Positions 36,201-44,001 of a DNA stretch of 64,000 nt are shown piece by piece. The stretch is from contig JBOZRQ010000030.1 of NCBI GenBank assembly GCA_050789255.1, positions 62,001 to 126,000 of the forward strand, read 5' to 3'. Numbering within the stretch: position 1 is the stretch's first letter; each line of letters starts with the position of its first letter. The DNA comes from JBOZRQ01 sp050789255 (lineage in GTDB: Bacteria; Bacillota; Sulfobacillia; Symbiobacteriales; Symbiobacteriaceae). The position numbers and the translations under genes were made by a program. The notes beneath the pieces were generated by a model that ran no database searches, was not told where the DNA came from, and worked only from the letters and a program-made list of their open reading frames with translations.

Positions 36201-37154
36201 ATGAACGCATTCACTTACACACTAGCCCATGTCAAGTGGTTTACGCAGGTGGAGGGCGTACCGCCCGAGCCCCTGGGCCGGGTGCTCAGCCCCTACTTCC
36301 TGGGCGCCCTGCTCCTGACGGTGCTGGTCGCTCTGCTCCTGACCCGGCTGAACGTGCCGCTGCAGGAGCTGCCGGTCGTGATCCGGCTCCACCGTGCCCT
36401 GGAGCGGCTCAAGCCGTACACACCGTGGATTATCCGGGTCGGCATGGCCGTGCCGCTGCTGGCCGCGGGCTACAACGGGTACCTGCTGCACTATGAGCTG
36501 GGCCCGATCCCGCCGTGGCTGAAGATCATGCAGATGCTCCTCGGCGTGGCGATCCTGATCCCCGGCGCCGACCGGGTGGCCGCCTTCGGGGTGATCGCTC
36601 TGATCCTGCCCGGCGCCCAGCTCTTCGGCCTGCACGCCCTGATCGACTACGTCGCCTGGGTGGGCACCGCCTTCTACCTGCTCTCCCGGGGCACCCGGGC
36701 CGAGAGCGCCGCCGTCCCCGCTATGTACATAACCACGGGCGTCTCGCTGGCCTGGGCCGCGGTGGAGAAGTGGGTCTACCCGGCGATGGCGCTGGGCATC
36801 ATCACCGAGCACCAGATCCCCACCTTCGGCTTCCCGCCGGACCTCTTCCTGATGCTCGCCGGCTGGGTCGAACTGGGCGTCGCCTACCTGCTGATCACCG
36901 GGGTGCTGAACCGCTTCCTCTCGCTGGTCGTGACCGGGCTCTTCGTCCTGACCAGCATGGTCTTCGGCGCCACCGAGATCCTCGGCCACTGGCAGCTCCA
37001 CGCCGTTCTCATCGCCTTCCTCGTCGAGGGCACCGGCCCGCTGCCCACCCCGGTCCTCTGGCACCGCAGCCAGCGCCTCCAGCTCGCCTTCGTCGGCGTC
37101 ACCCTCATCCCTTTTGTCGCGGTCCTGTTGGGGTTGTATTATGGTCTGGCTTAA
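36201..37154 (+). CDS. Multipass membrane protein of unknown function, DoxX-like
   Basis: 317 residues with about eight hydrophobic segments and short loops. WIIRVGMAVPLLAAGYNGYLL and AWVELGVAYLLITGVLNR recall DoxX-type membrane proteins, but the link is weak. No catalytic motif is seen. The ATG at 36201 lies nine bases after GGGGGGA. A hairpin terminator follows the stop, then repeat copy 2. The gene is alone on its strand between pabB and the sulfatase. Confidence 0.72.
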   Translation: MNAFTYTLAHVKWFTQVEGVPPEPLGRVLSPYFLGALLLTVLVALLLTRLNVPLQELPVVIRLHRALERLKPYTPWIIRVGMAVPLLAAGYNGYLLHYELGPIPPWLKIMQMLLGVAILIPGADRVAAFGVIALILPGAQLFGLHALIDYVAWVGTAFYLLSRGTRAESAAVPAMYITTGVSLAWAAVEKWVYPAMALGIITEHQIPTFGFPPDLFLMLAGWVELGVAYLLITGVLNRFLSLVVTGLFVLTSMVFGATEILGHWQLHAVLIAFLVEGTGPLPTPVLWHRSQRLQLAFVGVTLIPFVAVLLGLYYGLA

Positions 37155-37166
37155 TGTACACGAAAA

Positions 37167-37194
37167 CAGCGCCGGGAGTACTTCCCCGGCGCTG
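37167..37194 (+). terminator. Hairpin terminator after the DoxX-like gene
   Basis: CAGCGCCGGG (37167-37176) pairs with CCCGGCGCTG (37185-37194). A short TTTT at 37201-37204 is the only T run. Confidence 0.6.
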
Positions 37195-37204
37195 AAGGCA
37201 TTTT

Positions 37205-37368
37205 ATATGGCCGCGGATGCGCGGAGTACGCAGATTTTAAGGCAATCGCTGATACCAGGGAAGTCCTCCAGGTCAAATATATAATATATTTTTATGACCC
37301 GGTGAGCCTACTCAGCAAATCCGCGAAATGACCGGAAATCTGCGTCATCCGCGCATCCGCGGCCATAT
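37205..37368. repeat. Palindromic intergenic repeat, copy 2
   Basis: A ~164-bp element with 33-bp terminal inverted repeats that differ at two positions; both start ATATGGCCGCGGATGCGCGG. The centre is A+T-rich (AAATATATAATATATTTTTA) with CCAGG/CCCGG sides, as in copy 1 at 18740-18905. It again lies between convergent genes. TA dinucleotides flank it, as after TA-targeting transposition. Confidence 0.85.
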
Positions 37369-37373
37369 ATGTC

Positions 37374-39278
37374 TCAACGACCCAACAGTTGCTTGAGCAA
37401 GTTACGTTCGACGATCTTCCGAGAGATGTCCAGCTCACGGCCCGACTTGGCAGCCAGAGTCTCGCAGAGGACCGGGTCGACGCCCTGGCCGGTGGCCCGG
37501 TCGTAGCAGTAGCCGGCGACCGAGTTGGAGTCGGGCGCCAGGAAGATGTGCAGGTCGTCGGCGGCGGAGCCGTCGTAGAAGGCGACCGTGCCGCGGGGCT
37601 GCTCGAGCAGGTTGCGGCCCATGAAGTACACGCTGTCGGTCGGGACGCCCACCAGGGCTGCCACCGTTGGGGCGATGTCCACCTCGCCGGCCGCCTCGGT
37701 GCGCTCGCCGGCGTGGGCGCCGCCCGGGAGGCGGATCATCAGCGGGACCTGCTTCTCGCGCTCGGTCCAGAAGGGCCGGTCGTCCGCCGGGCGCCCGAGC
37801 AGGTCGGTCATGCCCTCGCTGCCGCGGAAGACGCCGGCGTGGTCGCCGTACACCACCAGCACGGAGCGATCCAGAATCCCATCGGCCTTGAGCTGGTCGA
37901 TGAACTTGCCCACAGCGCGATCCGTGTAGTGCACGGCGTGCAGGTAGTGGCCGGCGGGCGTGCCCTCGAGGGCGCCCAGCTTCAGCTCGTGGGGCATCCC
38001 CTTGAAGTCGAAGGGGCCGTGGCTGGTTAGCGTCACCAGGAAGGCGTAGTAGGGCTCGGGGAGCTTTTTGATCCGCTCGGCGCTCTGGCGCAGGAAGGAC
38101 TCGTCGGAGAGGCCGATGCCCAGCTGCTCATCGAGGTTGTGATCCTTGCTGCTGAAGTACTGCTCAAAGCCGATGCGGGGGTAAACGGTCGCCAGGTTCC
38201 AGAAGTCCGGCGGCATCCCCTGCGCAGCGATCGCCTTGTAGCCGTGGTCCCGCAGCAGGGCGGGCATGCAGCGGAAGTCGTTGGAGGCGTAGTCGTAGTA
38301 CACCGCGCCGGTGCGGGTCGGGTAGAGCGAGCAGTTGCCCAGCAGGTCGGCGTCCGAGGTGACGCCCTGGCCCGTCTGGGTGAAGAAGTTGCTGTAGTAG
38401 AGCGACTCCTTGGCCAGTCGGTTCAGGTTCGGGGTCACCTCTTCGCCCCCGACCTTCAGCCCGATCGGGAAGCGCTGGAACGACTCCATCTGAATCACGA
38501 TCACGCTCTTGCCCTTGGCGATGCCCGCCAGGGGCGAGGAGGAGGGGGTCTGCGCCCGGCGGGTGGCGAACCAGTCCTTGATCTCGGCCACCGTATCCCC
38601 GGACGGGGCCATGCGCAGGGCCAGACGGCCCACGTAGGCGCCGGTGTCCACCGCATGGTAGTTCAGGAGGCCCAGGCGGGCGCCCACCATGGTGTGGCCG
38701 TAGTACTTGTGATCCATCACGGGGTCGAGAAAGAACATCCCTGCGATCACTGCCGCGCCGCCGGCGGCTGTGAGGACAGCGTTGCGCAGCCGGATCGGCG
38801 TGAAGGCCGCCTCCAGCCAGCGGCGGGGGATGAAGGCCAACAGGGCGATCAGGGGCAGGTCGGCGAAGAGCAGCAGGTCGGACTGCTTGATCAGGGCGGT
38901 GACGCTGCCGCCGACCCCTGCCAGCTGGGTAGCGAAGCGGATGGTGGCGGTGGAGACCAGGTCGCCGAACTGCCGGAAGTAGAGCAGGTCAGCGAACTGG
39001 AGCAGGGTGACGAGGCCGTCCACCAGCACCATCGCCCAGATCTGGCGGCGGCCCTTGGCGAGGCGCACCCAGGGCGCCAGCACCAACACGGTGGCCACGG
39101 AGGCCCAGAACATGTAGGGGCCCGGCGACAGACCGATCGCCGAGAGGCCGAGCCGCTGCTTGACGATCATCCACAGCACGAACATGATAAACGGACCGAG
39201 CCGAGCCAGCCGGGTCAACAGCGACGGTGCTGTCCCCTGGCTCGCGGGCAGGGCCCGTGCATTAGCTTGTACGCTCAC
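37374..39278 (-). CDS. LtaS-like sulfatase-family phosphoglycerol/anionic polymer transferase
   Basis: A 634-residue protein with four or five N-terminal membrane helices (about 25-185) and an extracellular sulfatase domain (about 250-580). Metal and nucleophile motifs of lipoteichoic acid synthases are visible: VIVIQMESF with Glu265, GQGVTSDADLL with Thr307 as nucleophile, and VVYGDHAG. It probably polymerises or transfers phosphoglycerol outside the cell. The GTG start has TGGAG eight bases before it. Only one such gene is seen here and no glycolipid-synthesis genes are near. Confidence 0.88.
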   Translation of the reverse strand: MSVQANARALPASQGTAPSLLTRLARLGPFIMFVLWMIVKQRLGLSAIGLSPGPYMFWASVATVLVLAPWVRLAKGRRQIWAMVLVDGLVTLLQFADLLYFRQFGDLVSTATIRFATQLAGVGGSVTALIKQSDLLLFADLPLIALLAFIPRRWLEAAFTPIRLRNAVLTAAGGAAVIAGMFFLDPVMDHKYYGHTMVGARLGLLNYHAVDTGAYVGRLALRMAPSGDTVAEIKDWFATRRAQTPSSSPLAGIAKGKSVIVIQMESFQRFPIGLKVGGEEVTPNLNRLAKESLYYSNFFTQTGQGVTSDADLLGNCSLYPTRTGAVYYDYASNDFRCMPALLRDHGYKAIAAQGMPPDFWNLATVYPRIGFEQYFSSKDHNLDEQLGIGLSDESFLRQSAERIKKLPEPYYAFLVTLTSHGPFDFKGMPHELKLGALEGTPAGHYLHAVHYTDRAVGKFIDQLKADGILDRSVLVVYGDHAGVFRGSEGMTDLLGRPADDRPFWTEREKQVPLMIRLPGGAHAGERTEAAGEVDIAPTVAALVGVPTDSVYFMGRNLLEQPRGTVAFYDGSAADDLHIFLAPDSNSVAGYCYDRATGQGVDPVLCETLAAKSGRELDISRKIVERNLLKQLLGR

Positions 39279-39390
39279 GGGTGCTTCACTCCATCTATAT
39301 GTGAACAGAGTTACAAGACCCGATTATATTCGCTGATGGCCACGCTAGTCCTCTATTTCAGCAAGAAAACCGTGCGACACTTTTTGACAA

Positions 39391-41208
39391 CTACCGTGCC
39401 ACAAGCACCCTGGCGACCGCGACCTGCCCTTCGATGCCTTTGAGGGAAGCTCCGTAGCGCTCGGCTACGGCGCTGTACTCCGCTAAAACAGCTGCCACAT
39501 CCGGGCGCCCGTAACAGGCCTCTGTGATCAACACATCGCCGCCCCGGCTTTCTCGCTGGACCCTGGCCGCGATGTTGACGGTCCGGCCAAAGTAATCGAG
39601 CAGGTCGTTGGCGTTGATGGCGATCGCGGGGCCGTGGTGCAGCCCGATTTTGATGATGACCGGGGCGGTGCCTGCGGGGAGGGAGGCGTTGAACTCGCCC
39701 AGATGGCGCTGGATCTCAAGCGCTGCCCGCACCCCGTCGGCGGGGGTGCTGAAGACCGCCATCACAGCGTCGCCGATCGTCTTGACCAGGGCGCCGTCAT
39801 TCCCTGCGATGTGTCCCGTCATATAGTCGAAGTGGCGGCGCACCTTGCCATAGGCCGGGGCGTCCCCGACCTGCTCGTACATGGCGGTCGAGCCCGCGAG
39901 GTCAGAAAAGAGGATGGTGACGCTGGCCACGCCGACCTCCTGGCCCGGCGCCAGCACCTCCGAGGAGAAGAGGTCCCGGAACTCCTGCATCGCCGTGACC
40001 CGTGCGGCCGTCGCCGCGAGGGGATCCCACTCGAGGCGCTCCACGACGGCGACCATGTCCTGGCTGCTCCGGTTCTCGATGCGCAGGGGCGCCCCCGCCT
40101 CGGGTCGGGCCAGGGTATCCTCGTGGAAGCCGCGGTCGGTGTAGACCGTCTCTGCGCGGCCTGCCCCTCCGAAGGAGACGGTATGGCCGTGCCGCAGCAC
40201 CCGAAGGCGCAACTCCTCGGCGCCGGGCGGGAAGGGGAGCTCCTCGGCCTGCCCCTGGCGGATGTACCGCTGCAGCAGGATGTGCGGGGTCAGCCCCGGG
40301 CCGCCCACGCAGTAAACGGAGCGCGTCGCACGCCGCACGGCGGGATGGACGTCGAACCGCAGCTCGACGTAGCGGTCGAAGTCCGCCTGATAGCCTGCAC
40401 CGCAGAAGTCGCAGTGGTACGCAGTATGCAGGCTGGCCAGGGAGTCCGTCTGCGAGGTCTCCACCCGACAGTTCGGGCAGATCAGGTTCCAGCTCAGGTT
40501 GAGCAGCCCCACCCGGGCGCCGTGCAGAAAGAGCCGCAGGATCTCGGTCCGGTCGGCGTCCCAGCGCACGGCGAGGGCAAAGGGCTGCATCCCCGTCACC
40601 TCGTCGTCGCCCTGGGTCAGCAGGTGCTCCCGCAGGTGCGGCAGCCACGCCTGGTCTACCCTGCGCCGTGCAAGCTCCCCCAGGACCCTGTCCAACTCCG
40701 GCTCGTTTGCCTCGAAGCGCTCCCGCACCTGGGGGCGCAGATCGGGGCGCCCCGCCCGCGCCAGGCGGACGTAGGACTCCACGTACTGAAGCGTCCTGCG
40801 CATCCGCCCGTAGCCCTCGAACCGGGCAGCGATCACCCCGGCAAGGCTGCGAGGTGTGAAGTCGGCGAACAGGGTGAGCCGGGTGTGGCCGGGCGCCCCA
40901 TCCGCCAGCGCCACCCCGCTGTACATGCGCACGAGCGGGCCGCGCTCATACTCCCGCAGCACCGTGTAACGCTCCTCCTTGAGCCAGTCAAAGGGGTACT
41001 CACGCCAGCGGACCGGCACGATACCCCAAACCCGGGCGTCCATCACCCGGAAGAGCTCCCCGCCGGTGGCCTGGGCCGGGCTGGCCGCCACGGCGAAGAG
41101 CCCGATCACCCGGTTCAAATGATCGGTATCGCTCAGCAGTTCCCAGACCTTCGCCCGCGGCAGCGCCACCTCACGGGTCAGACGATACCTCCGCACCGAC
41201 CAGCCCAT
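39391..41208 (-). CDS. Class III adenylate/guanylate cyclase with SRPBCC-like N terminus and zinc ribbon
   Basis: 605 residues. The N terminus (about 1-165) looks like an SRPBCC/polyketide-cyclase lipid-binding fold. A middle region of the DUF5939 type holds two CxxC pairs (CPNC and CDFC) that should form a zinc ribbon. The catalytic domain (about 415-605) has both metal aspartates (ILFSDLAGST and TIGDAVMAVF) and RTVNIAARVQ with the transition-state Asn and Arg; Lys in VKTIGD and Asp in LLDYFGR fit ATP as substrate. One chain carries one domain, so it must dimerise. No receptor for the product is nearby. Confidence 0.88.
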   Translation of the reverse strand: MGWSVRRYRLTREVALPRAKVWELLSDTDHLNRVIGLFAVAASPAQATGGELFRVMDARVWGIVPVRWREYPFDWLKEERYTVLREYERGPLVRMYSGVALADGAPGHTRLTLFADFTPRSLAGVIAARFEGYGRMRRTLQYVESYVRLARAGRPDLRPQVRERFEANEPELDRVLGELARRRVDQAWLPHLREHLLTQGDDEVTGMQPFALAVRWDADRTEILRLFLHGARVGLLNLSWNLICPNCRVETSQTDSLASLHTAYHCDFCGAGYQADFDRYVELRFDVHPAVRRATRSVYCVGGPGLTPHILLQRYIRQGQAEELPFPPGAEELRLRVLRHGHTVSFGGAGRAETVYTDRGFHEDTLARPEAGAPLRIENRSSQDMVAVVERLEWDPLAATAARVTAMQEFRDLFSSEVLAPGQEVGVASVTILFSDLAGSTAMYEQVGDAPAYGKVRRHFDYMTGHIAGNDGALVKTIGDAVMAVFSTPADGVRAALEIQRHLGEFNASLPAGTAPVIIKIGLHHGPAIAINANDLLDYFGRTVNIAARVQRESRGGDVLITEACYGRPDVAAVLAEYSAVAERYGASLKGIEGQVAVARVLVAR

Positions 41209-41295
41209 CTCCGATCCCCCCCGGGAAAAGCAGGTCGCTGAATATTCAACGTCTAAGTATCAAGAACCTGTATGTTAGGAAGGTAGTGATGGCGT

Positions 41296-42192
41296 ATGCC
41301 TCTTCTGCGGCTTGACGGGCTGCTTTCAGCCGCCACCGGGGAGACTCCGGTGCTCCGGGGCTACGGTCCGTTCGACTGGGCGGTCGCCTCCTGGAACGCC
41401 GCTGGCGGCCGGGTCGAGGTCCAGATCCGGGTGGCGGGCGCCGGCGGTTGGAGCCCCTGGTTCAGCTACGGCTCCTGGTCCGCCGAGGGCGACCGTGCCA
41501 GCGTGCCGGCCCAGGCGGCGCCCGGGGTGGGCAAGCTCGACACCGACACCCTGGTGCTGGAGCGGCCGGTGGAGGCCTGGCAGGTCCGGGCAGTGCTGAG
41601 CGAGGGCGCCGAGCTCGAGCGCCTCTGGGTCAGCACCGCGCTGCGGGAGCATCGCGGCCCCGACTCGCCCGACCGGGCGGCCTGGGGGCGGGAACTCGAC
41701 GTCCCGACCTTCTCGCAGATGATCTACCCGAACGGCGGCCGGGTCTGGTGCAGCCCGACCTCCCTGGCGATGGTCATGGCCTTCTGGGGCCACACCGAGT
41801 CGATCCCCGAGCAGGTGGTGCCGGGGGTCTACGACCGGGTGTACGGGGGCCACGGCAACTGGGCCTTCAACGCGGCGTATGCGGGCGCCCGGGGCTTTGC
41901 GGCTTACGTTGACCGCTTCGCCAGCTACGCCGAGCTGGAGGGCTGGATCGCCCGGGGCGTGCCGGTCATCGCCAGCGTCAGCTACTCCGGCGAGTGGCTG
42001 GAGAACGCCCCCATCGGCCAGACCGGCGGGCACCTGCTGGTGGTGCGGGGCTTCACCGAGGGCGGCGACGTGATCGTGAACGACCCCGCCGGGCCATCGA
42101 ACGATGCGGTCCGTCGGGTCTACAAGCGCGACCAGTTCCGCCGCGCCTGGCTCGACCGGGGCGGCGTGGTCTACGTGGTGCAGCCCACATAG
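41296..42192 (+). CDS. C39-like cysteine peptidase domain protein
   Basis: 298 residues. The C-terminal half is a papain-like C39-family domain: Cys in GGRVWCSPTSLAMVMAF, His in GQTGGHLLVVRGF and Asp in VIVNDPAGPSND. The N-terminal half (about 1-125) is beta-rich and may bind a ligand or cell wall. No signal peptide is visible, unlike many C39-like wall proteins, so location is unclear. ATG at 41296 with GGAAGG upstream; a GTG or ATG six to seven bases before is out of frame. Confidence 0.82.
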   Translation: MPLLRLDGLLSAATGETPVLRGYGPFDWAVASWNAAGGRVEVQIRVAGAGGWSPWFSYGSWSAEGDRASVPAQAAPGVGKLDTDTLVLERPVEAWQVRAVLSEGAELERLWVSTALREHRGPDSPDRAAWGRELDVPTFSQMIYPNGGRVWCSPTSLAMVMAFWGHTESIPEQVVPGVYDRVYGGHGNWAFNAAYAGARGFAAYVDRFASYAELEGWIARGVPVIASVSYSGEWLENAPIGQTGGHLLVVRGFTEGGDVIVNDPAGPSNDAVRRVYKRDQFRRAWLDRGGVVYVVQPT

Positions 42193-42200
42193 CGCGACAA

Positions 42201-42224
42201 GGACCAGGGCGCCGTGCCCTGGTC
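42201..42224. terminator. Hairpin between convergent C39 and HMA genes
   Basis: Arms GGACCAGGGC and GCCCTGGTCC, five-base loop. No T run on either strand, so efficiency is doubtful. Confidence 0.5.
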
Positions 42225-42231
42225 CCGTATG

Positions 42232-42441
42232 CTACTGTACCTCAAAGCCCGCCTGGCGCAGGGCCGACTGGAGCGCCTGGGCCTCGGTCCGCTGGGGGTC
42301 GAACTTGACCTCCACCAGCTCCTGCTCGTCGTTCACCCCTATGTCGGCCACCCCGTTGATGGCCACCAGGGTGTCGCTCAGCCGGCGGATATCGGCCGCC
42401 GTGTTCATCCCCCGCACATGAAGCCGGGTGCTTTGCAGCAT
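42232..42441 (-). CDS. Small HMA-fold protein lacking the metal-binding cysteines
   Basis: 69 residues with the beta-alpha-beta-beta-alpha-beta pattern of heavy-metal-associated domains: LHVRGM at the start, INGVADIGVNDEQELVEVKF in the middle and ALQSALRQAGFEV at the end. The copper-chaperone GMxCxxC motif reads GMNTAAD, with no cysteine in the protein, so it cannot bind Cu(I) in the usual way. ATG at 42441 with AGGAGG about 11 bases upstream. Function unknown. Confidence 0.72.
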   Translation of the reverse strand: MLQSTRLHVRGMNTAADIRRLSDTLVAINGVADIGVNDEQELVEVKFDPQRTEAQALQSALRQAGFEVQ

Positions 42442-42511
42442 CTGATCATCATCCTCCTGGCGGTAGGATGCGCCGTGCAGCGCGATACTAACGCCGAAAG
42501 GGGGCGTACCC

Positions 42512-42988
42512 GTGATTCGTCTGAACTTCCTGGACGTCGGCCTGGTCGAGGAGACCGCCAGCGTTCTGCTCGTGCTGCAAGCCCCGGAACTGCGCCGGCT
42601 CCTGGTCATCGAGACCGGCTTCGTCGAGGGCGAGTCGATCGTGCTGGGCGCCGAGGGCGTCCGCGGCGACCGCCCGCTCACCCACGACCTGCTGCATGAT
42701 GTAATTACCAAGCTCGGCGCCCGGGTCGAGGAGGTCCGTATTAGCGACTTCCACGACGAGACCTTCTACGCCAAGGTGGTCGTCTCCAGTGGGCTCGACG
42801 GGGCGACCCGCCACGAGTTCGACGCCCGCCCCAGCGACGCCATCGCCATCGCCCTGCGGGCCCGGGCGCCGATCTACGCCTCGGACAAGGTGCTGGCCGA
42901 GGTCGGGGTGCCCGAGGAGCGGACGGGCCGCTTCGCCGAGCTATTCGAGGAGTTGGATGATGATGAAGGTGAAAGAACGGTACATTAG
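42512..42988 (+). CDS. Bifunctional nuclease (BFN, DUF151) family protein
   Basis: A 158-residue protein matching the BFN/DUF151 fold: LVIETGFVEGESIVLGAEGV, then RPLTHDLLHDVITKLGARVEEVRI and ARPSDAIAIALRARAPIYASDKVL. Members have been described with DNase or RNase activity; many bacterial ones are untested. GTG at 42512 with AAAGGGGG upstream. Its end overlaps the next gene, so they are coupled. Confidence 0.88.
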   Translation: MIRLNFLDVGLVEETASVLLVLQAPELRRLLVIETGFVEGESIVLGAEGVRGDRPLTHDLLHDVITKLGARVEEVRISDFHDETFYAKVVVSSGLDGATRHEFDARPSDAIAIALRARAPIYASDKVLAEVGVPEERTGRFAELFEELDDDEGERTVH

Positions 42989-43847
42989 CTACGCGTTGGC
43001 AGGCCTGTTACTGCTGGTTGGGTTGGGATGGTTCCTCGACCACCGGGCCTCCCAGCGGGAGCTTCAGAGCCACCTGGTCTCCGAGCTTCAGGCGGCGTCC
43101 AGTTACATCTATGATGCGAACTGGGCGCTGCAGCAGATTAGGGAGCCGAAGGGCTCGGAGCCCAAAATCCGAGGCATCATCGAGACCCTGAAGATGGCCC
43201 GGGAGCGGCTCAATGGCCTGCGGGGGCAGGTGCTGTGGGAGGTCCCCGCCTACGAGGAGGCGGTCAAGCTGTCCGACCGGGTGCATGTGGTCGCCATCGG
43301 CCTGGAGACCCAGGTCAACCAGGGAGACTATGCATTGTTCCCGGGGATGCGGCGGTACCTCGCACTGCTGAGCGAACACCTGCCCTTCCCGGAGCACGAC
43401 CCCGACGGCGCCAAGTTCCGGGCCGGGTTCATGGCCTTTGAGCAGCTCACCAATATAGAGGGCTTCTCGATGGCCCAACTGCCGCCCGTCTCGCCCGCCA
43501 TGCGGCTCACCATCCGGGGCTCCTACGCCCCCGTCCGGCGCGGCGCCTCCTGCTGGCAGGAGGGAGGCCGGACCCACTGCACCGATGTCGCCGACCCGAC
43601 CTCCCTGGTAGGGGCGGCGCCGCCAGCACCTCCGGGTTCCTCCGCCCAGGTGGGATTCGCCTGGGCGCCGGAGCCCGGCAGCGTGCGCGTCTGGCGCCTG
43701 CTCGGGAACGGGGAGCGGGAGGAGGTCAGCCTGAACGCCGACCTGGCCTTCACCCTGCCGGCCCAAAGCGGGACCTACGCCTTCCTCGCCGAGGCCCGGT
43801 GGCCCGAGGGGAGCGGCAGCTACGGCTTTGGGGCCGCGGTGCAGTAG
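42960..43847 (+). CDS. Unknown membrane-anchored protein
   Basis: About 295 residues. One N-terminal membrane segment (YALAGLLLLVGLGWFLDH) is followed by an extracytoplasmic helical region and a C-terminal beta part with a single Cys pair. I recognise no family. Three consecutive ATG codons (42957, 42960, 42963) can start it; GAGGAG at 42947-42952 favours 42960. It overlaps the BFN gene by 29 bases and probably forms an operon with it. Confidence 0.68.
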   Translation: MMKVKERYISYALAGLLLLVGLGWFLDHRASQRELQSHLVSELQAASSYIYDANWALQQIREPKGSEPKIRGIIETLKMARERLNGLRGQVLWEVPAYEEAVKLSDRVHVVAIGLETQVNQGDYALFPGMRRYLALLSEHLPFPEHDPDGAKFRAGFMAFEQLTNIEGFSMAQLPPVSPAMRLTIRGSYAPVRRGASCWQEGGRTHCTDVADPTSLVGAAPPAPPGSSAQVGFAWAPEPGSVRVWRLLGNGEREEVSLNADLAFTLPAQSGTYAFLAEARWPEGSGSYGFGAAVQ

Positions 43848-44001
43848 GGGGAAGCTAGTTCCAGCTCTGTATAGGCTCAGAAACCTTCTGGCAAGCGGTC
43901 TGTGGCAGGAAAACCGCGTTCAACCGTCCACGTTCGGAGCCACTTGGCACAGGTGTGCACCCTGCGTCCCTTGAATTACATGCTCAATGATATTGTAGGG
44001 G

